NCBI GenBank assembly: GCA_029245955.1
Contig: JAQWOH010000054.1
Coordinates: forward strand, 1-37,218
DNA length: 37,218 bases
Reading direction: 5' to 3'
From: Fuerstiella sp.
Lineage (GTDB): Bacteria; Planctomycetota; Planctomycetia; Planctomycetales; Planctomycetaceae
Part shown: positions 24,526 to 33,363 of the stretch, in pieces
Layout: each line of letters begins with the position of its first letter
Numbering within the stretch: the first letter of the stretch is position 1
Made by a program: the position numbers and the translations under genes
Notes under the pieces: model-generated
Database searches by the model: none
The model's input: the letters and a program-made list of their open reading frames with translations, nothing else
Told to the model about the DNA's origin: nothing

Positions 24526-27500
24526 CTACGAATCCACCAGCCAGGTAAGAAGGTCAGCCATGTCCTGTATTGACAGCTTCTTCTCCAGACCTTCCGGCAT
24601 CAATGATCGTTGCTGACTCTGTATTTCATCGATGTCGTTTCGCAGGACGGTAAATTCTTTTTTCTGAGACTGTCGAAGTGTGACGGTTGTAGCCGTCTCG
24701 GAAGCAATCAGTCCGGAGAAAATCCGACCACTTTTGGTCAGAATTGTATACTCGATGAAATTCGGTGATACCTCTCGGTTGGGGTCAAGGATGTGCAGCA
24801 GTAATTCAGTTTTTGTGCGACGCTGGACTGTCACCAGGTTTGGTCCGACTTCATGACCTTCGTTCTGATATCGGTGGCAGTCAAGGCATTCGCGTTTCAC
24901 AACGGCAACTCCGCGAGCACTGTCCGACGGTAAGTTCAGAGCGACCTGATACCTGTCAACAACCTCGGCACGCGGTCCCGGTCGATCAGTTCCGAACAGT
25001 GCGACGGCCTGTTGGCGTATATGTTCGCTCGGATGTTGCATGTAGATGTCTCGCCGGTGCCGGGCGATTCTAGCTTTGGAGACTTTTCCTGCAGCGATGG
25101 CTTCGAACGTCGGTACCAGCCAGTTGCTGCGTGTCAGCAGTCTGGTGATGGCCTTCGCACGAATGTTCGGAGTCAGAGTTGAATATTTCGCCAGGATTGT
25201 TTCGGCAACTTTGGTATCCGGGAAGCTCGTCAAAGTCTCCAGAGCAGCCAGTTGCACGGCCTGAGGCTGCCGAGGATCAAGCAATGGTGTGCATACAGGA
25301 GATGCTGTGGAGTATTCTGCCCACTGCAGAAATGCCAGTGCGTCCAGTCGCATTTCGATATCGCGGGATGAATCTGCGGCATCTGTCGATGCGTGTGAAA
25401 GACAGACATCGATATACCGTGCGGCCGACGAGTTGGAATCAAGAGCACTGTCTTCCAGACTTCTGCCGCTGCGTTTGAGGCCAGCCCCAAGCCCTGACAG
25501 GATACGTTTCGGCAGAGTAGTGTCGTCTGACTGCGTAAGTTCTTCGACCAGGGTGTGTAACTCGCTGACCTGCTGCTGGTTCTTCCCTGCACCGATAACA
25601 AATGCAAGTTGCCGGAGCATCTGCTGGCCGCCGGGGCTGCGAACGAAGGCTGCGTCACCGACGACCTGTTTCAGAAACGTCAGTTCTGAGTTTGCCAGTG
25701 AACTCAGAACAGCCAGACGCATCCAGACTTCGCCTGCGTCACGTTTTGCGATATCTGCAAGTGCCGCTGTCACCCGGCGATCACTGACTTCCCCCAATGT
25801 CAGTGCCACCTGAAATCGTACGCGGATCGCTTCGTCGGCCGTACGTTCGAGTACGGCCGACAACAGCTCAGGCTTCTGCAGCAGCAGCGATTCAGCAAGC
25901 CGAACCGCGTGTTCCCGAAGATGTTCGTCGCTGTCGATGAGGGCCACAAGAATGTCATCAGCCGTCAATGCGTCAAGTCCCTCAAGGGACCATAACGCAT
26001 GCAGCCGGCCGACGGCTGTTGCGCCGTTTCTAAGCAACGAACGCAAAGGTGGGACGGTCGCACTCTCCTGTCGTTCAAAGATCAATCGATGGGCCGTATT
26101 ACGCCACCACGAATTAGGATTTGACAGCTCTGTAACCAGTTCTTTGACGGTCGCGGAGCCCATGCGGGGGCGTGGAGGCGGCTCGAATCCCGCAGCAAAC
26201 TCTGGAGGAACAAGTCGATAAATCCGTCCTCGGTCCCGACCACTGGTCAGATCCACCTGTGCCTTTAAATCATCAGGCATTGACCATGGGTGCTCAATCG
26301 TTTCCCGGTACATATCCAGCACGTGCAACATGCCGTCCGGAGCATTGGCGAAGTTGACCGGGCGAAACCAGTTGTCCGTGGATGCAAGGAACTCAACATT
26401 CTCATGAGCTTTCGTGGCGGCAAAGCTGACACCTGAAGGCTTAATGCGGTATCTCATCACCAAATTACCGGCGACTTCGCCAATAAACGCGTTTCTCTGA
26501 AACTCGCGAGGATAAGCAGCACCACCGTAAATTGTGACGCCGCTCGATGACGTGACAAACCCCTTCGGCACCGTCGAATCACGAGGCGGATTATTGGCAG
26601 TGTCAGCGGCCTGACGCGCTGCGTTAATGATTCGCCAGGGTTCCGGGGAACTGATTTGGTAGACCGCAATGGAATCCCCCGAGGCTGCGACATCATTGAG
26701 CGAAGTCGTCAGGGGCAGAAACGGGTTGCGTCTCACATATCGCGAAGGAAACAGGACATGCTGAATCGGATTGCGAATGTTGCATAAGAATCGGTTGCCC
26801 CAGTTGTCCGAGGTGTGGCCGAACCGAGCACCTCCGGCAACCAGTTCGAAGTCCTCACGACGTGGATGGAAACGGAAGTCACTTCGACGCAAAGTGATAC
26901 TCGTGAGCCCTTCAGCACTGGAAACCTTGCCGCCGTTACTGGCCCCGGCAGCATAGATGTGATGATCCAGCCCCCATTTCAGGTTATTCATCACGGCCTG
27001 AACGTTGTACTTACGGAATCCAGTGAACACTTTTCGACGAACGTCCGCTTTCCCATCATCATCGGTATCTTTCAGATAAAGAACGTCAGGCGTTGCCGTA
27101 ACGTAAACCCCGCCTTTCCACAAAGCCAGTCCGCTGGGCCACGAAAGATTCTCGGCAAACACCGTGGATGAATCATAGATGCCATCGCCGTTATCGTCTG
27201 AAAGGACACGAATGCGCCCGAGTGGCGCGGATTTCTGTTGCTGCCACGATTTATCAAATGACTTGTCTGAATACGGGTAGTCATTCATTTCCACGACGTA
27301 AAGTAAACCATCTTCGTCATACTGAATCGCGACGGGATCCGTGACCAAAGGTTCGGCCGCTATCAGTTCAGCGCGAAAACCATTCTGCAGCCGAATCAAT
27401 GCTGTCGCCTGATCAGGTGACGTAGGGGAAATCCGCGGAAGCGAATCATCTGCGCTGGCCGTCGCAATGACCACGCAGCCGGCGACCACGCAACCGAAGT

Positions 27501-27579
27501 GCATAGCCCGGTTGGTGGCAACGCCGCCATGACCACATGTCAATTTCGTTCGACCGTGCTTTCGTATAACAATTGACAT
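24526..27579 (-). CDS. PVC-type haem protein: beta-propeller, HEAT repeats, cytochrome c domain
   Basis: About 1017 residues from the ATG ending at 27579, which follows GGGAG and AAGGA purine motifs; the frame extends 53 codons further but that part is compositionally unlike a leader. A hydrophobic signal or anchor lies near residues 26-44 (HFGCVVAGCVVIATASA). Residues ~55-470 form the propeller (DPVAIQYDEDGLLYVVEMNDYP, DDNGDGIYD, DTDDDGKADV, and the FANAPDGMLHVLDMYRETIEHPW block). HEAT-type helices follow to about 860. The C-terminus holds a haem motif, CLDCH at 898-902, and the TILTKSGRIFSGLIASETATTVTL segment of the PVC haem family. It is probably a periplasmic dehydrogenase of unknown substrate. 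It heads the cluster with the ceramidase-like and Gfo/Idh genes. Confidence 0.92.
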   Translation of the reverse strand: MSIVIRKHGRTKLTCGHGGVATNRAMHFGCVVAGCVVIATASADDSLPRISPTSPDQATALIRLQNGFRAELIAAEPLVTDPVAIQYDEDGLLYVVEMNDYPYSDKSFDKSWQQQKSAPLGRIRVLSDDNGDGIYDSSTVFAENLSWPSGLALWKGGVYVTATPDVLYLKDTDDDGKADVRRKVFTGFRKYNVQAVMNNLKWGLDHHIYAAGASNGGKVSSAEGLTSITLRRSDFRFHPRREDFELVAGGARFGHTSDNWGNRFLCNIRNPIQHVLFPSRYVRRNPFLPLTTSLNDVAASGDSIAVYQISSPEPWRIINAARQAADTANNPPRDSTVPKGFVTSSSGVTIYGGAAYPREFQRNAFIGEVAGNLVMRYRIKPSGVSFAATKAHENVEFLASTDNWFRPVNFANAPDGMLHVLDMYRETIEHPWSMPDDLKAQVDLTSGRDRGRIYRLVPPEFAAGFEPPPRPRMGSATVKELVTELSNPNSWWRNTAHRLIFERQESATVPPLRSLLRNGATAVGRLHALWSLEGLDALTADDILVALIDSDEHLREHAVRLAESLLLQKPELLSAVLERTADEAIRVRFQVALTLGEVSDRRVTAALADIAKRDAGEVWMRLAVLSSLANSELTFLKQVVGDAAFVRSPGGQQMLRQLAFVIGAGKNQQQVSELHTLVEELTQSDDTTLPKRILSGLGAGLKRSGRSLEDSALDSNSSAARYIDVCLSHASTDAADSSRDIEMRLDALAFLQWAEYSTASPVCTPLLDPRQPQAVQLAALETLTSFPDTKVAETILAKYSTLTPNIRAKAITRLLTRSNWLVPTFEAIAAGKVSKARIARHRRDIYMQHPSEHIRQQAVALFGTDRPGPRAEVVDRYQVALNLPSDSARGVAVVKRECLDCHRYQNEGHEVGPNLVTVQRRTKTELLLHILDPNREVSPNFIEYTILTKSGRIFSGLIASETATTVTLRQSQKKEFTVLRNDIDEIQSQQRSLMPEGLEKKLSIQDMADLLTWLVDS

Positions 27580-27872
27580 TCCTTCGCTCCCAATTCCAGA
27601 ACGGTGCCTCAGCCCATGAACCTGGCGGCGTGGTAAACACTTTCCGCCGGTCTGTTCATTACGCTGCCATCCGATGGTGCTGCCGAAGAGGTGTCCAACT
27701 TCGACACACTCATCCTTTCGTTCATCCTTTCGCCTCAATATATCCTATGCGAATTCATGCCGGCTTCCAGCGTGGGAGAAAGTGAGACCGCTGCAGAGAC
27801 AACCCTGAAACTCGCCCGTGCAGATGCGGATTGGTAAGATCAGCATGACCACTGTCGGCTGTCGTTGCATCG

Positions 27873-28060
27873 TTGCATTTACCGTGTATCTCATACCTAA
27901 GCACACTCGCTGCTGCATGTGCCACGGAGGGCGACTTCCAGTCTGCAGTGGAATGGCAGACGAAACAATTGCAACTTGCCCCAATCTTGCAGATGAAAAT
28001 GAGCCGCGTCCGCTACTCTTTCGAAGCAAGCAGACCTGTCACGACACGCGCCGACAGACA
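27873..28060 (+). pseudogene. Decayed TPR-protein C-terminal fragment
   Basis: In one plus-strand frame the sequence reads YLSTLAAACATEGDFQSAV, then EWQTKQLQLAP, which is very close to the last TPR unit of planctomycete serine/threonine kinase or Sel1/TPR proteins. Downstream, the expected C-terminal tail (ExPRxxLFRSKQTxHDTR-like) continues in a different frame, so at least one frameshift separates the parts. There is no upstream repeat or start. It is a fragment of a lost gene, not an active one. Confidence 0.5.
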
Positions 28061-28280
28061 TCGATTCGTCACCCTGACGTCGGGTTGCTTACCGGTCTTG
28101 CCGCAGCCGTGTCTGTTGTTGATCGAGCCGGATCACTTTGGCAGCTGATTATTGCCCCCGAGTGGTTATATTCGCTCATACCCACTACATGATACCTTTC
28201 CGCCGTCGGCGCAGACGGGCTCACAACAAGCCTTTGCGGGGTAGTCCGGAATTCGTGAATTCCGCCGCGTTTTGACCGAC

Positions 28281-28432
28281 ACCACGGTTCCCGAATTCCC
28301 ATATCTTTGTGGCAGCAGGAAATCCATGTCATCAATTTCGACGTTTTCTGAGAATCGGAGTGCATCTGCCTCGGCGTACCCCAGCGGACAGATTTGCTCA
28401 AATCGCTGAGCCGTGAATACGCACGTTTCCTG
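28281..28432. repeat. ~151-bp intergenic repeat, copy C
   Basis: Anchors CATA at 28300, AAATCC at 28320 and GCTGAG at 28405 are spaced 20 and 85 bases apart, one base shorter than in the other copies. The left end, ACCACGGTTCCCGAATTCCC, differs by a single base from copy B. A perfect palindrome (CGGAATTC-GT-GAATTCCG, 28247-28264) lies just upstream. Confidence 0.75.
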
Positions 28433-28860
28433 AATCCCTGACTTAGACGTACGCAGGGTACAGCATGGACTCTTTATGCCTGGTCAACCGGCGAAGTGAC
28501 TTTGCTGACATGTCTGCTGATAGCCGGTGACGGTGTCAGATGTGGTCTGATGCCCACATACCTTCTACTTGTCGCTACCTCAGTTCTTCTTTGTCGTCCG
28601 TTGATGATCGGCTAGGTTTCGGCGCTAACGGCTGTAGGCTACGGTTCACTGTGGGCCAATTCTGTTGCAAAAGGCGACGTGGACCCACTGCGGGCCATTC
28701 CGACTCCTTTGGGGGCGGCGTGATCCAGTAAATTGCTCTCAGCAGATCCAGCGTGAGTCTGGAATCGCAGATTAGCACCAGCCTTAATCACTGTACCAGC
28801 AGTTGACAGTGGCGGGTAATGCAGTGATAGTCGGCTGCCACCACCATGGAGATTCTCCCG

Positions 28861-31467
28861 ATGCCTGAAGTCAACGATATCCCACGGCGATCCCGCTTTG
28901 GTTCAGGGGCGAGTGTGCGTTTCTTGCCGTGGCTTGTCTATCCAATGACTATGACAAGCTGCATATCGCTGTATTTTCTTTTCTGCAGCAGCGGTATGGA
29001 CTCCTTCTGGGCTTCTATGATTCCCGCAGCTCTCGGCGGAGCCGCGGTGATGGCATTTGAGTGGCTCATGCCGGAACGCAGTAAGTGGGCGGCAGACTGG
29101 GACTCTGTGCAAACTGACGCGTGGTATGTAGTCATTGTTCAATTGCTGCTGCCGCGTGTCTTGACTTTTCTGGTCATCCTTCTTTCACTGCGCGGGCTGA
29201 ATGAAATGGGCTGGACGGCACAATTCTGGGTACATGACTGGCCGATCGGTCTCCAGGCTGTACTCATGTTGCTGGTGGCTGATTTTTTTCGTTATTGGCT
29301 GCACGTTGCCTGCCATTATGTTCCGTTTCTTTGGCGGCTGCATGCCGTGCACCATTCGCCAAAAAAACTCTATTGGCTGAATGTAGGACGATTTCATCCC
29401 ATCGAAAAGTCAATGCAATTTGTCTTCGATGCACTGCCGTTCATTTTGATCGGCATCGGCGAAGAGGTCCTGGGACTGTACTTTGTCTTCTATATCGTCA
29501 ACGGAGCTTTCCAGCACTGCAACATTCACCTTCGCTTTGGCTGGCTGAACTATGTGATCAGCACCGCCGAGCTGCATCGCTGGCACCACTCGAAGATTCC
29601 GCGAGAATCGAATACGAATTTCGGCAACAACGTCATTCTCTGGGATCTGCTGTTTGGTACTAGATTCTTGCCGCAGGATCACAAAGTCGGCGAACTGGGG
29701 TTGTTAAATGGCGAATACCCGCTTGATTTCAATTCGCAGATGAAAACACCTTTCATCTCTGGAATCGAAACAGAACCCGCCCCGCTGGGTACGTGGCGCG
29801 AGATGCTCTTGAATCTGCTGCTGCGACTAAGAATGGCCTGGGTCGGCTGGCGTGATTTTCGCCCCATGCGTCGGGCCGCGCAGAAGCCGGCGAATGTCCA
29901 GCGCGATGTCTTGAAAGCAATTCTGAAAAAATATCGTCATACAGAATTTGCCGCTGAGTACAGTCTGAGTGAAGAGACGAGCATTGCTCAATATCAGATA
30001 CAGGTGCCGGTTCATGACTACGAGCGGTTGCGCCCATACATCGAACGGCAGGACCGGACCGGCGAAGTGTGCCTCACACCAACCCGACCAGTGATGTTCA
30101 ATGTCACAAGCGGCACCACAGGATTGCCGAAATATCTGCCGGTTCTGGCGGAGACGCTGCGCGGGCTGCAACGAAACCAACGACTATCTACCTACGTTCA
30201 GTATCGATTGAATCCACTTGGTTTCCGCGGCAAGGTACTCAGCATTGTTGGCCCCGCCGTGGAGGGATACCTTGAGTCGGGCACTCCGTATGGTTCGGCC
30301 TCGGGCAGTGTCTATAAGAATACGACATGGCTGGCGCGGGCCAAGTGCGTCTTGCCGGCCGAGGTGTTTGAGTTAGAGGATTATAACACCAAATACTACA
30401 CGATGCTGCGATTGGCGATTGAGCAACGCGACATCACTTTTCTGGTCACCGCAAACCCTTCTACCTTTCTTCGTCTTTTGGATTTGTTCGCGGAACATCG
30501 CGAATCGCTACTCGCCGATATTGAACATGGCACGCTGGCGTGCGAAGACTGTCTTTCCAGCGAACACCGCGCGACGATTATGCGATTTTGTCACGCCCGC
30601 CCAAAACGTGCCCGAGAACTACGAGACATTCTCGACAGAGGCAGACCGCTGACATTGCATGCACTGTGGCCCTATCTGCAGTTGGTAGCGACCTGGACCG
30701 GCGGAAGTTGTGGCATTGCTTTGGACAGCTTGAAAAGCAGATTGCCTAAAGACATTGCAATGATCGATCTGGGGATATATGCCAGTGAACTGTCCGCTAC
30801 GGTTACCGTCGACCCCGGAACTAACGCTGGTGTGCCGACGTTTTGGGAAAATTTCTTCGAATTTGTCGAGGTCATCGATTACGAGCAGAATCAAAATCAA
30901 TTCCTTACGCTCGATCAAGTTCAGGAAGGTAAAGATTACTACATGTTTGTAACCACGCAGGCCGGCCTGTTTCGTTATGCCATGCACGACATCGTACGAG
31001 TTGTCGGAAAATTCGAAAACACGCCGACTTTCTCGTTCCTGCAGAAGGGCGCGGGCGTGACGAGTATTACGGGAGAAAAACTCTACGAGAGCCAGGTCGT
31101 TGGGGCCATGAAGGCATCAGAACGTGTGTGTGACTTTTACTCGCGATTTTTTCAATTCGTCGCTGATGAAGATAACGCCGGTTATTTACTCTACCTGGAG
31201 ACCGACGGATCAACGCCGGTTGCGGAGGACGTCGCAGATGAGATGGACCGCAGGCTGAGTGAACTCAATTCCGAATACGAGTCCAAGCGGAAGAGCGGTC
31301 GCCTGCATCCGCCACGTGCCTGGTTGCTCAGACCCGGAACGTATGACGATTACAAACAACACCTGATTAAGGGCGGTCGCAGCGAGGCACAGCTCAAAAT
31401 ACTGACACTTCGTTATCGCCGCGATCTCGAATTTGACTTTGACGATTGTGTCCTGCCGTCTGATTAG
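28861..31467 (+). CDS. Sterol desaturase/fatty acid hydroxylase-like domain fused to GH3-type acyl-adenylating domain
   Basis: An 868-residue fusion protein. The ATG at 28861 is preferred because GGAG at 28848-28851 is well placed; an ATG at 28846 would add five residues. Residues ~20-300 form a multi-pass membrane di-iron hydroxylase of the fatty acid hydroxylase/sterol desaturase superfamily with all expected His boxes: HVACH (148-152), HAVHH (161-165), HCNIH (219-223) and HRWHH (239-243). Residues ~310-868 are a GH3 domain: ATP-binding TSGTTGLPK (416-424), the GTPYGSASG segment, and LFRYAMHDIVRV (703-714). GH3 enzymes adenylate a carboxylic acid and couple it to an amino acid or amine. The fusion implies hydroxylation of a lipid or other hydrophobic acid coupled to its conjugation at the cytoplasmic membrane face. 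Substrate is unknown. It stands alone. Confidence 0.92.
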   Translation: MPEVNDIPRRSRFGSGASVRFLPWLVYPMTMTSCISLYFLFCSSGMDSFWASMIPAALGGAAVMAFEWLMPERSKWAADWDSVQTDAWYVVIVQLLLPRVLTFLVILLSLRGLNEMGWTAQFWVHDWPIGLQAVLMLLVADFFRYWLHVACHYVPFLWRLHAVHHSPKKLYWLNVGRFHPIEKSMQFVFDALPFILIGIGEEVLGLYFVFYIVNGAFQHCNIHLRFGWLNYVISTAELHRWHHSKIPRESNTNFGNNVILWDLLFGTRFLPQDHKVGELGLLNGEYPLDFNSQMKTPFISGIETEPAPLGTWREMLLNLLLRLRMAWVGWRDFRPMRRAAQKPANVQRDVLKAILKKYRHTEFAAEYSLSEETSIAQYQIQVPVHDYERLRPYIERQDRTGEVCLTPTRPVMFNVTSGTTGLPKYLPVLAETLRGLQRNQRLSTYVQYRLNPLGFRGKVLSIVGPAVEGYLESGTPYGSASGSVYKNTTWLARAKCVLPAEVFELEDYNTKYYTMLRLAIEQRDITFLVTANPSTFLRLLDLFAEHRESLLADIEHGTLACEDCLSSEHRATIMRFCHARPKRARELRDILDRGRPLTLHALWPYLQLVATWTGGSCGIALDSLKSRLPKDIAMIDLGIYASELSATVTVDPGTNAGVPTFWENFFEFVEVIDYEQNQNQFLTLDQVQEGKDYYMFVTTQAGLFRYAMHDIVRVVGKFENTPTFSFLQKGAGVTSITGEKLYESQVVGAMKASERVCDFYSRFFQFVADEDNAGYLLYLETDGSTPVAEDVADEMDRRLSELNSEYESKRKSGRLHPPRAWLLRPGTYDDYKQHLIKGGRSEAQLKILTLRYRRDLEFDFDDCVLPSD

Positions 31468-32736
31468 CAAGCAAGGAGTGAGCCAACATACTCTTGATGA
31501 AAATCCTCCTTATCCGGAAGCCGGCATTGTTCCATTGTAATTGGCGTTCTGCCATGCAAGTACCGTGGTGCGTCCCTGGAAATGTTCGGGCTAAGGCTGA
31601 AGAATACTGCGATTGTACTGGGTTGGCGAATCGTGCCGCGGTCGTGCGTCACGCAGGAGAATTTAAAGTCGTGTCGTGCCTTATTCTCGGTTCACCGTCT
31701 CGAATTGCTGCGTGAGATCAATTCCGTTGACGATTGGAGGGCATGAGGAATGCGACACCGTGTCCAGATTGATCACGCGCCAGTGGCCTACAGCGCATTA
31801 CGCTGACTTGCGGCAGCGAAAGACGTTTTCCGGCCCGCGATGTCTGTTTTCCACTAGCCCGAATGAGCTGTGTGTGTTCGAAAACTACTCTCGTGCGCAA
31901 TCGACTTTTCTGTTCTCGATCTGCCGGGGCGGAAAGTCGGCACACGGGATCTGGGAATCGAAGAAAAAGGACTTACCACGGATCGCAGAACATTTCTGGA
32001 ATCAACTCGAGCCGTCAGCACTGCCAGGCTGGTCGTGGCATCACTGGCGAAAGGGCCGGCATCAGACGATCAGCGAGGGGCTGATAATTCCACCAGGAGA
32101 CCAGCCTGGACATGGCCTTTCCAGGATCTCTGTCACCTGGATCGGATGACGATTCTGAAACAATGTCAGGGACAACCCGAATCGCGAACGAAAGGAACTT
32201 ACATCGATCCGCTCATGTACGAACATTACGATTGCCGGGTATGCCAAACTCCTGTCTGTGTTGCCCACCGCGCTGCACCAACCAACATTGAGCGTTGTCG
32301 GTTTTCACTTCGATATGGGGGGCAGCTATGAAAGAGACTACACGACGGTTGAGATGTCTGAAGACATGCTTGAAGACGCACAGATCACAGATGCCGGGCT
32401 TGTAGCGATGAAATAACTAACAGAGCTGACAGGACTGCGACTCGTGTGACTCCAGTGCCGAGTCACTTGAAGCAGGAACAACGTCAATTGCTTTGCCGTT
32501 TTGTGCCCGGATTGTTCGGTGAGTTGACACCGCGTCCGGCGTGATTGTGATTCGTTGCCCGCCCGGGGTTTGGAATTCTGGATGCTGGCGGCGACGCCGA
32601 GTGACAAAAGCGTTGACGCAACGAGCTTGCAATTTTGATCCACCATCTGCCGTGCTTGACACGCCATCGCGCCACGGATATCTTTTGCCTATCCATTGGT
32701 TATCCGTGCCCGTCCTCCCAGTCCTTGGATGCACAT
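31468..32736. other. Intergenic stretch of about 1.27 kb with gene remnants
   Basis: It lies between the hydroxylase-GH3 gene and the GntR gene. Several overlapping open frames occur but none has the composition of an intact gene. Protein-like islands are at 31967-32416, listed separately. No hairpin terminator with a U-tract was found directly after the GH3 stop. Confidence 0.55.
31967..32416 (+). pseudogene. Remnants of an exported protein gene (Tat leader and C-terminal fragment)
   Basis: At about 31967-32095 one frame reads TDRRTFLESTRAVSTA, then RLVVASLAKGPASDD, a recognisable Tat leader with RR and hydrophobic core. In another frame, open from 32159 to a stop at 32414-32416 without an ATG near its start, the sequence reads GYAKLLSVLPTALHQPTLSV, then VGFHFDMGGSYERDY and ITDAGLVAMK at the end. 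Both islands are protein-like but out of frame with each other and lacking a joint start. They most likely derive from one or two broken exported-protein genes; no family is recognised. Confidence 0.35.
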
Positions 32737-33363
32737 ATGCCGCTGCCTGTGATGCTGTTTGAGAAGCTTCGTGATGACATTATCGCGGGCAGATTCCCAC
32801 CCGGTGCGCGACTGCCTCAGCAACGAATCGCAAAGTTGTATGACGTCAGCAAGATACTCACGGTTGCTGCATTCGCCCGGCTGGAGGCATCCGGTCTGGT
32901 GGAAAACGAAGTTGGTCAGGGAGTTCGCGTACGTCCAATCAATCGCGAGATGCTTGAGGAGGAGTACACCTTTCGCGAAGCAATCGAGGTGCAGGCCATT
33001 CGCGAAGCGTGTCATCACGCCAGCGAGCGGGAGATTGTGGAATTACGAGGTTTCGTCGTACAAATGGATGCGGCGGAAGGCCAGAAAGCGATCTGCATTG
33101 ATCAGGAATTCCATCTGAAGATCGCTAAAATGAGCCGCTGCCAACGCCTCGTTAAAGAATTCCAACAGCTCCATCTGCTGCAACGGCTGGTGAGTCAGGT
33201 AACGGTGGCGACGCGCGACGGAGTCTGGCCCGCCGATCACCTGCATCTTGTCGAGCCGATTGAAAAGCGTGATCCAATCGCGGCGGAAGAGCAAATGCGT
33301 TGCCACGTGCAGTTGGGGCGGCAGCATGGCATTCAGGCTTTTCTGGAGGGGCGGTCAGCATGA
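32737..33363 (+). CDS. GntR family transcriptional regulator, FCD type
   Basis: A 208-residue regulator taken from the ATG at 32737; the frame is open back to a TTG at 32635, and a Met at 32752 is also possible. Residues ~5-68 are the GntR winged helix (LFEKLRDDIIAGRFPPGARLPQQRIAKLYDVS, wing GLVENEVGQGVRVRP). Residues ~75-200 are an all-helical FCD effector domain with the metal/ligand pattern Asp122-x3-His126 (DQEFH), His168/His170 and His190. FCD regulators usually respond to small organic acids or sugar acids. Its stop overlaps by four bases (ATGA) the start of the DUF1549/DUF1553 gene, so the regulator is part of that operon and probably controls it in response to a pathway metabolite. 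Confidence 0.9.
   Translation: MPLPVMLFEKLRDDIIAGRFPPGARLPQQRIAKLYDVSKILTVAAFARLEASGLVENEVGQGVRVRPINREMLEEEYTFREAIEVQAIREACHHASEREIVELRGFVVQMDAAEGQKAICIDQEFHLKIAKMSRCQRLVKEFQQLHLLQRLVSQVTVATRDGVWPADHLHLVEPIEKRDPIAAEEQMRCHVQLGRQHGIQAFLEGRSA

Larger units (their letters stand above)
27580..28860. other. Intergenic stretch of about 1.3 kb between divergent genes
   Basis: It lies between the minus-strand PVC haem gene and the plus-strand hydroxylase-GH3 gene. It contains the TPR remnant (27873-28060), an 8-bp-arm palindrome at 28247-28264 and repeat copy C (28281-28432). The final ~410 bases hold nothing recognised; promoters for both flanking genes should lie in this region but no clear boxes were identified. 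Confidence 0.55.

Noticed and set aside
31676..32149. A 157-codon plus-strand ORF downstream of the GH3 gene
   Set aside because: Composition is unlike the neighbours, with no leader or domain, and it overlaps the better Tat-like island in another frame.
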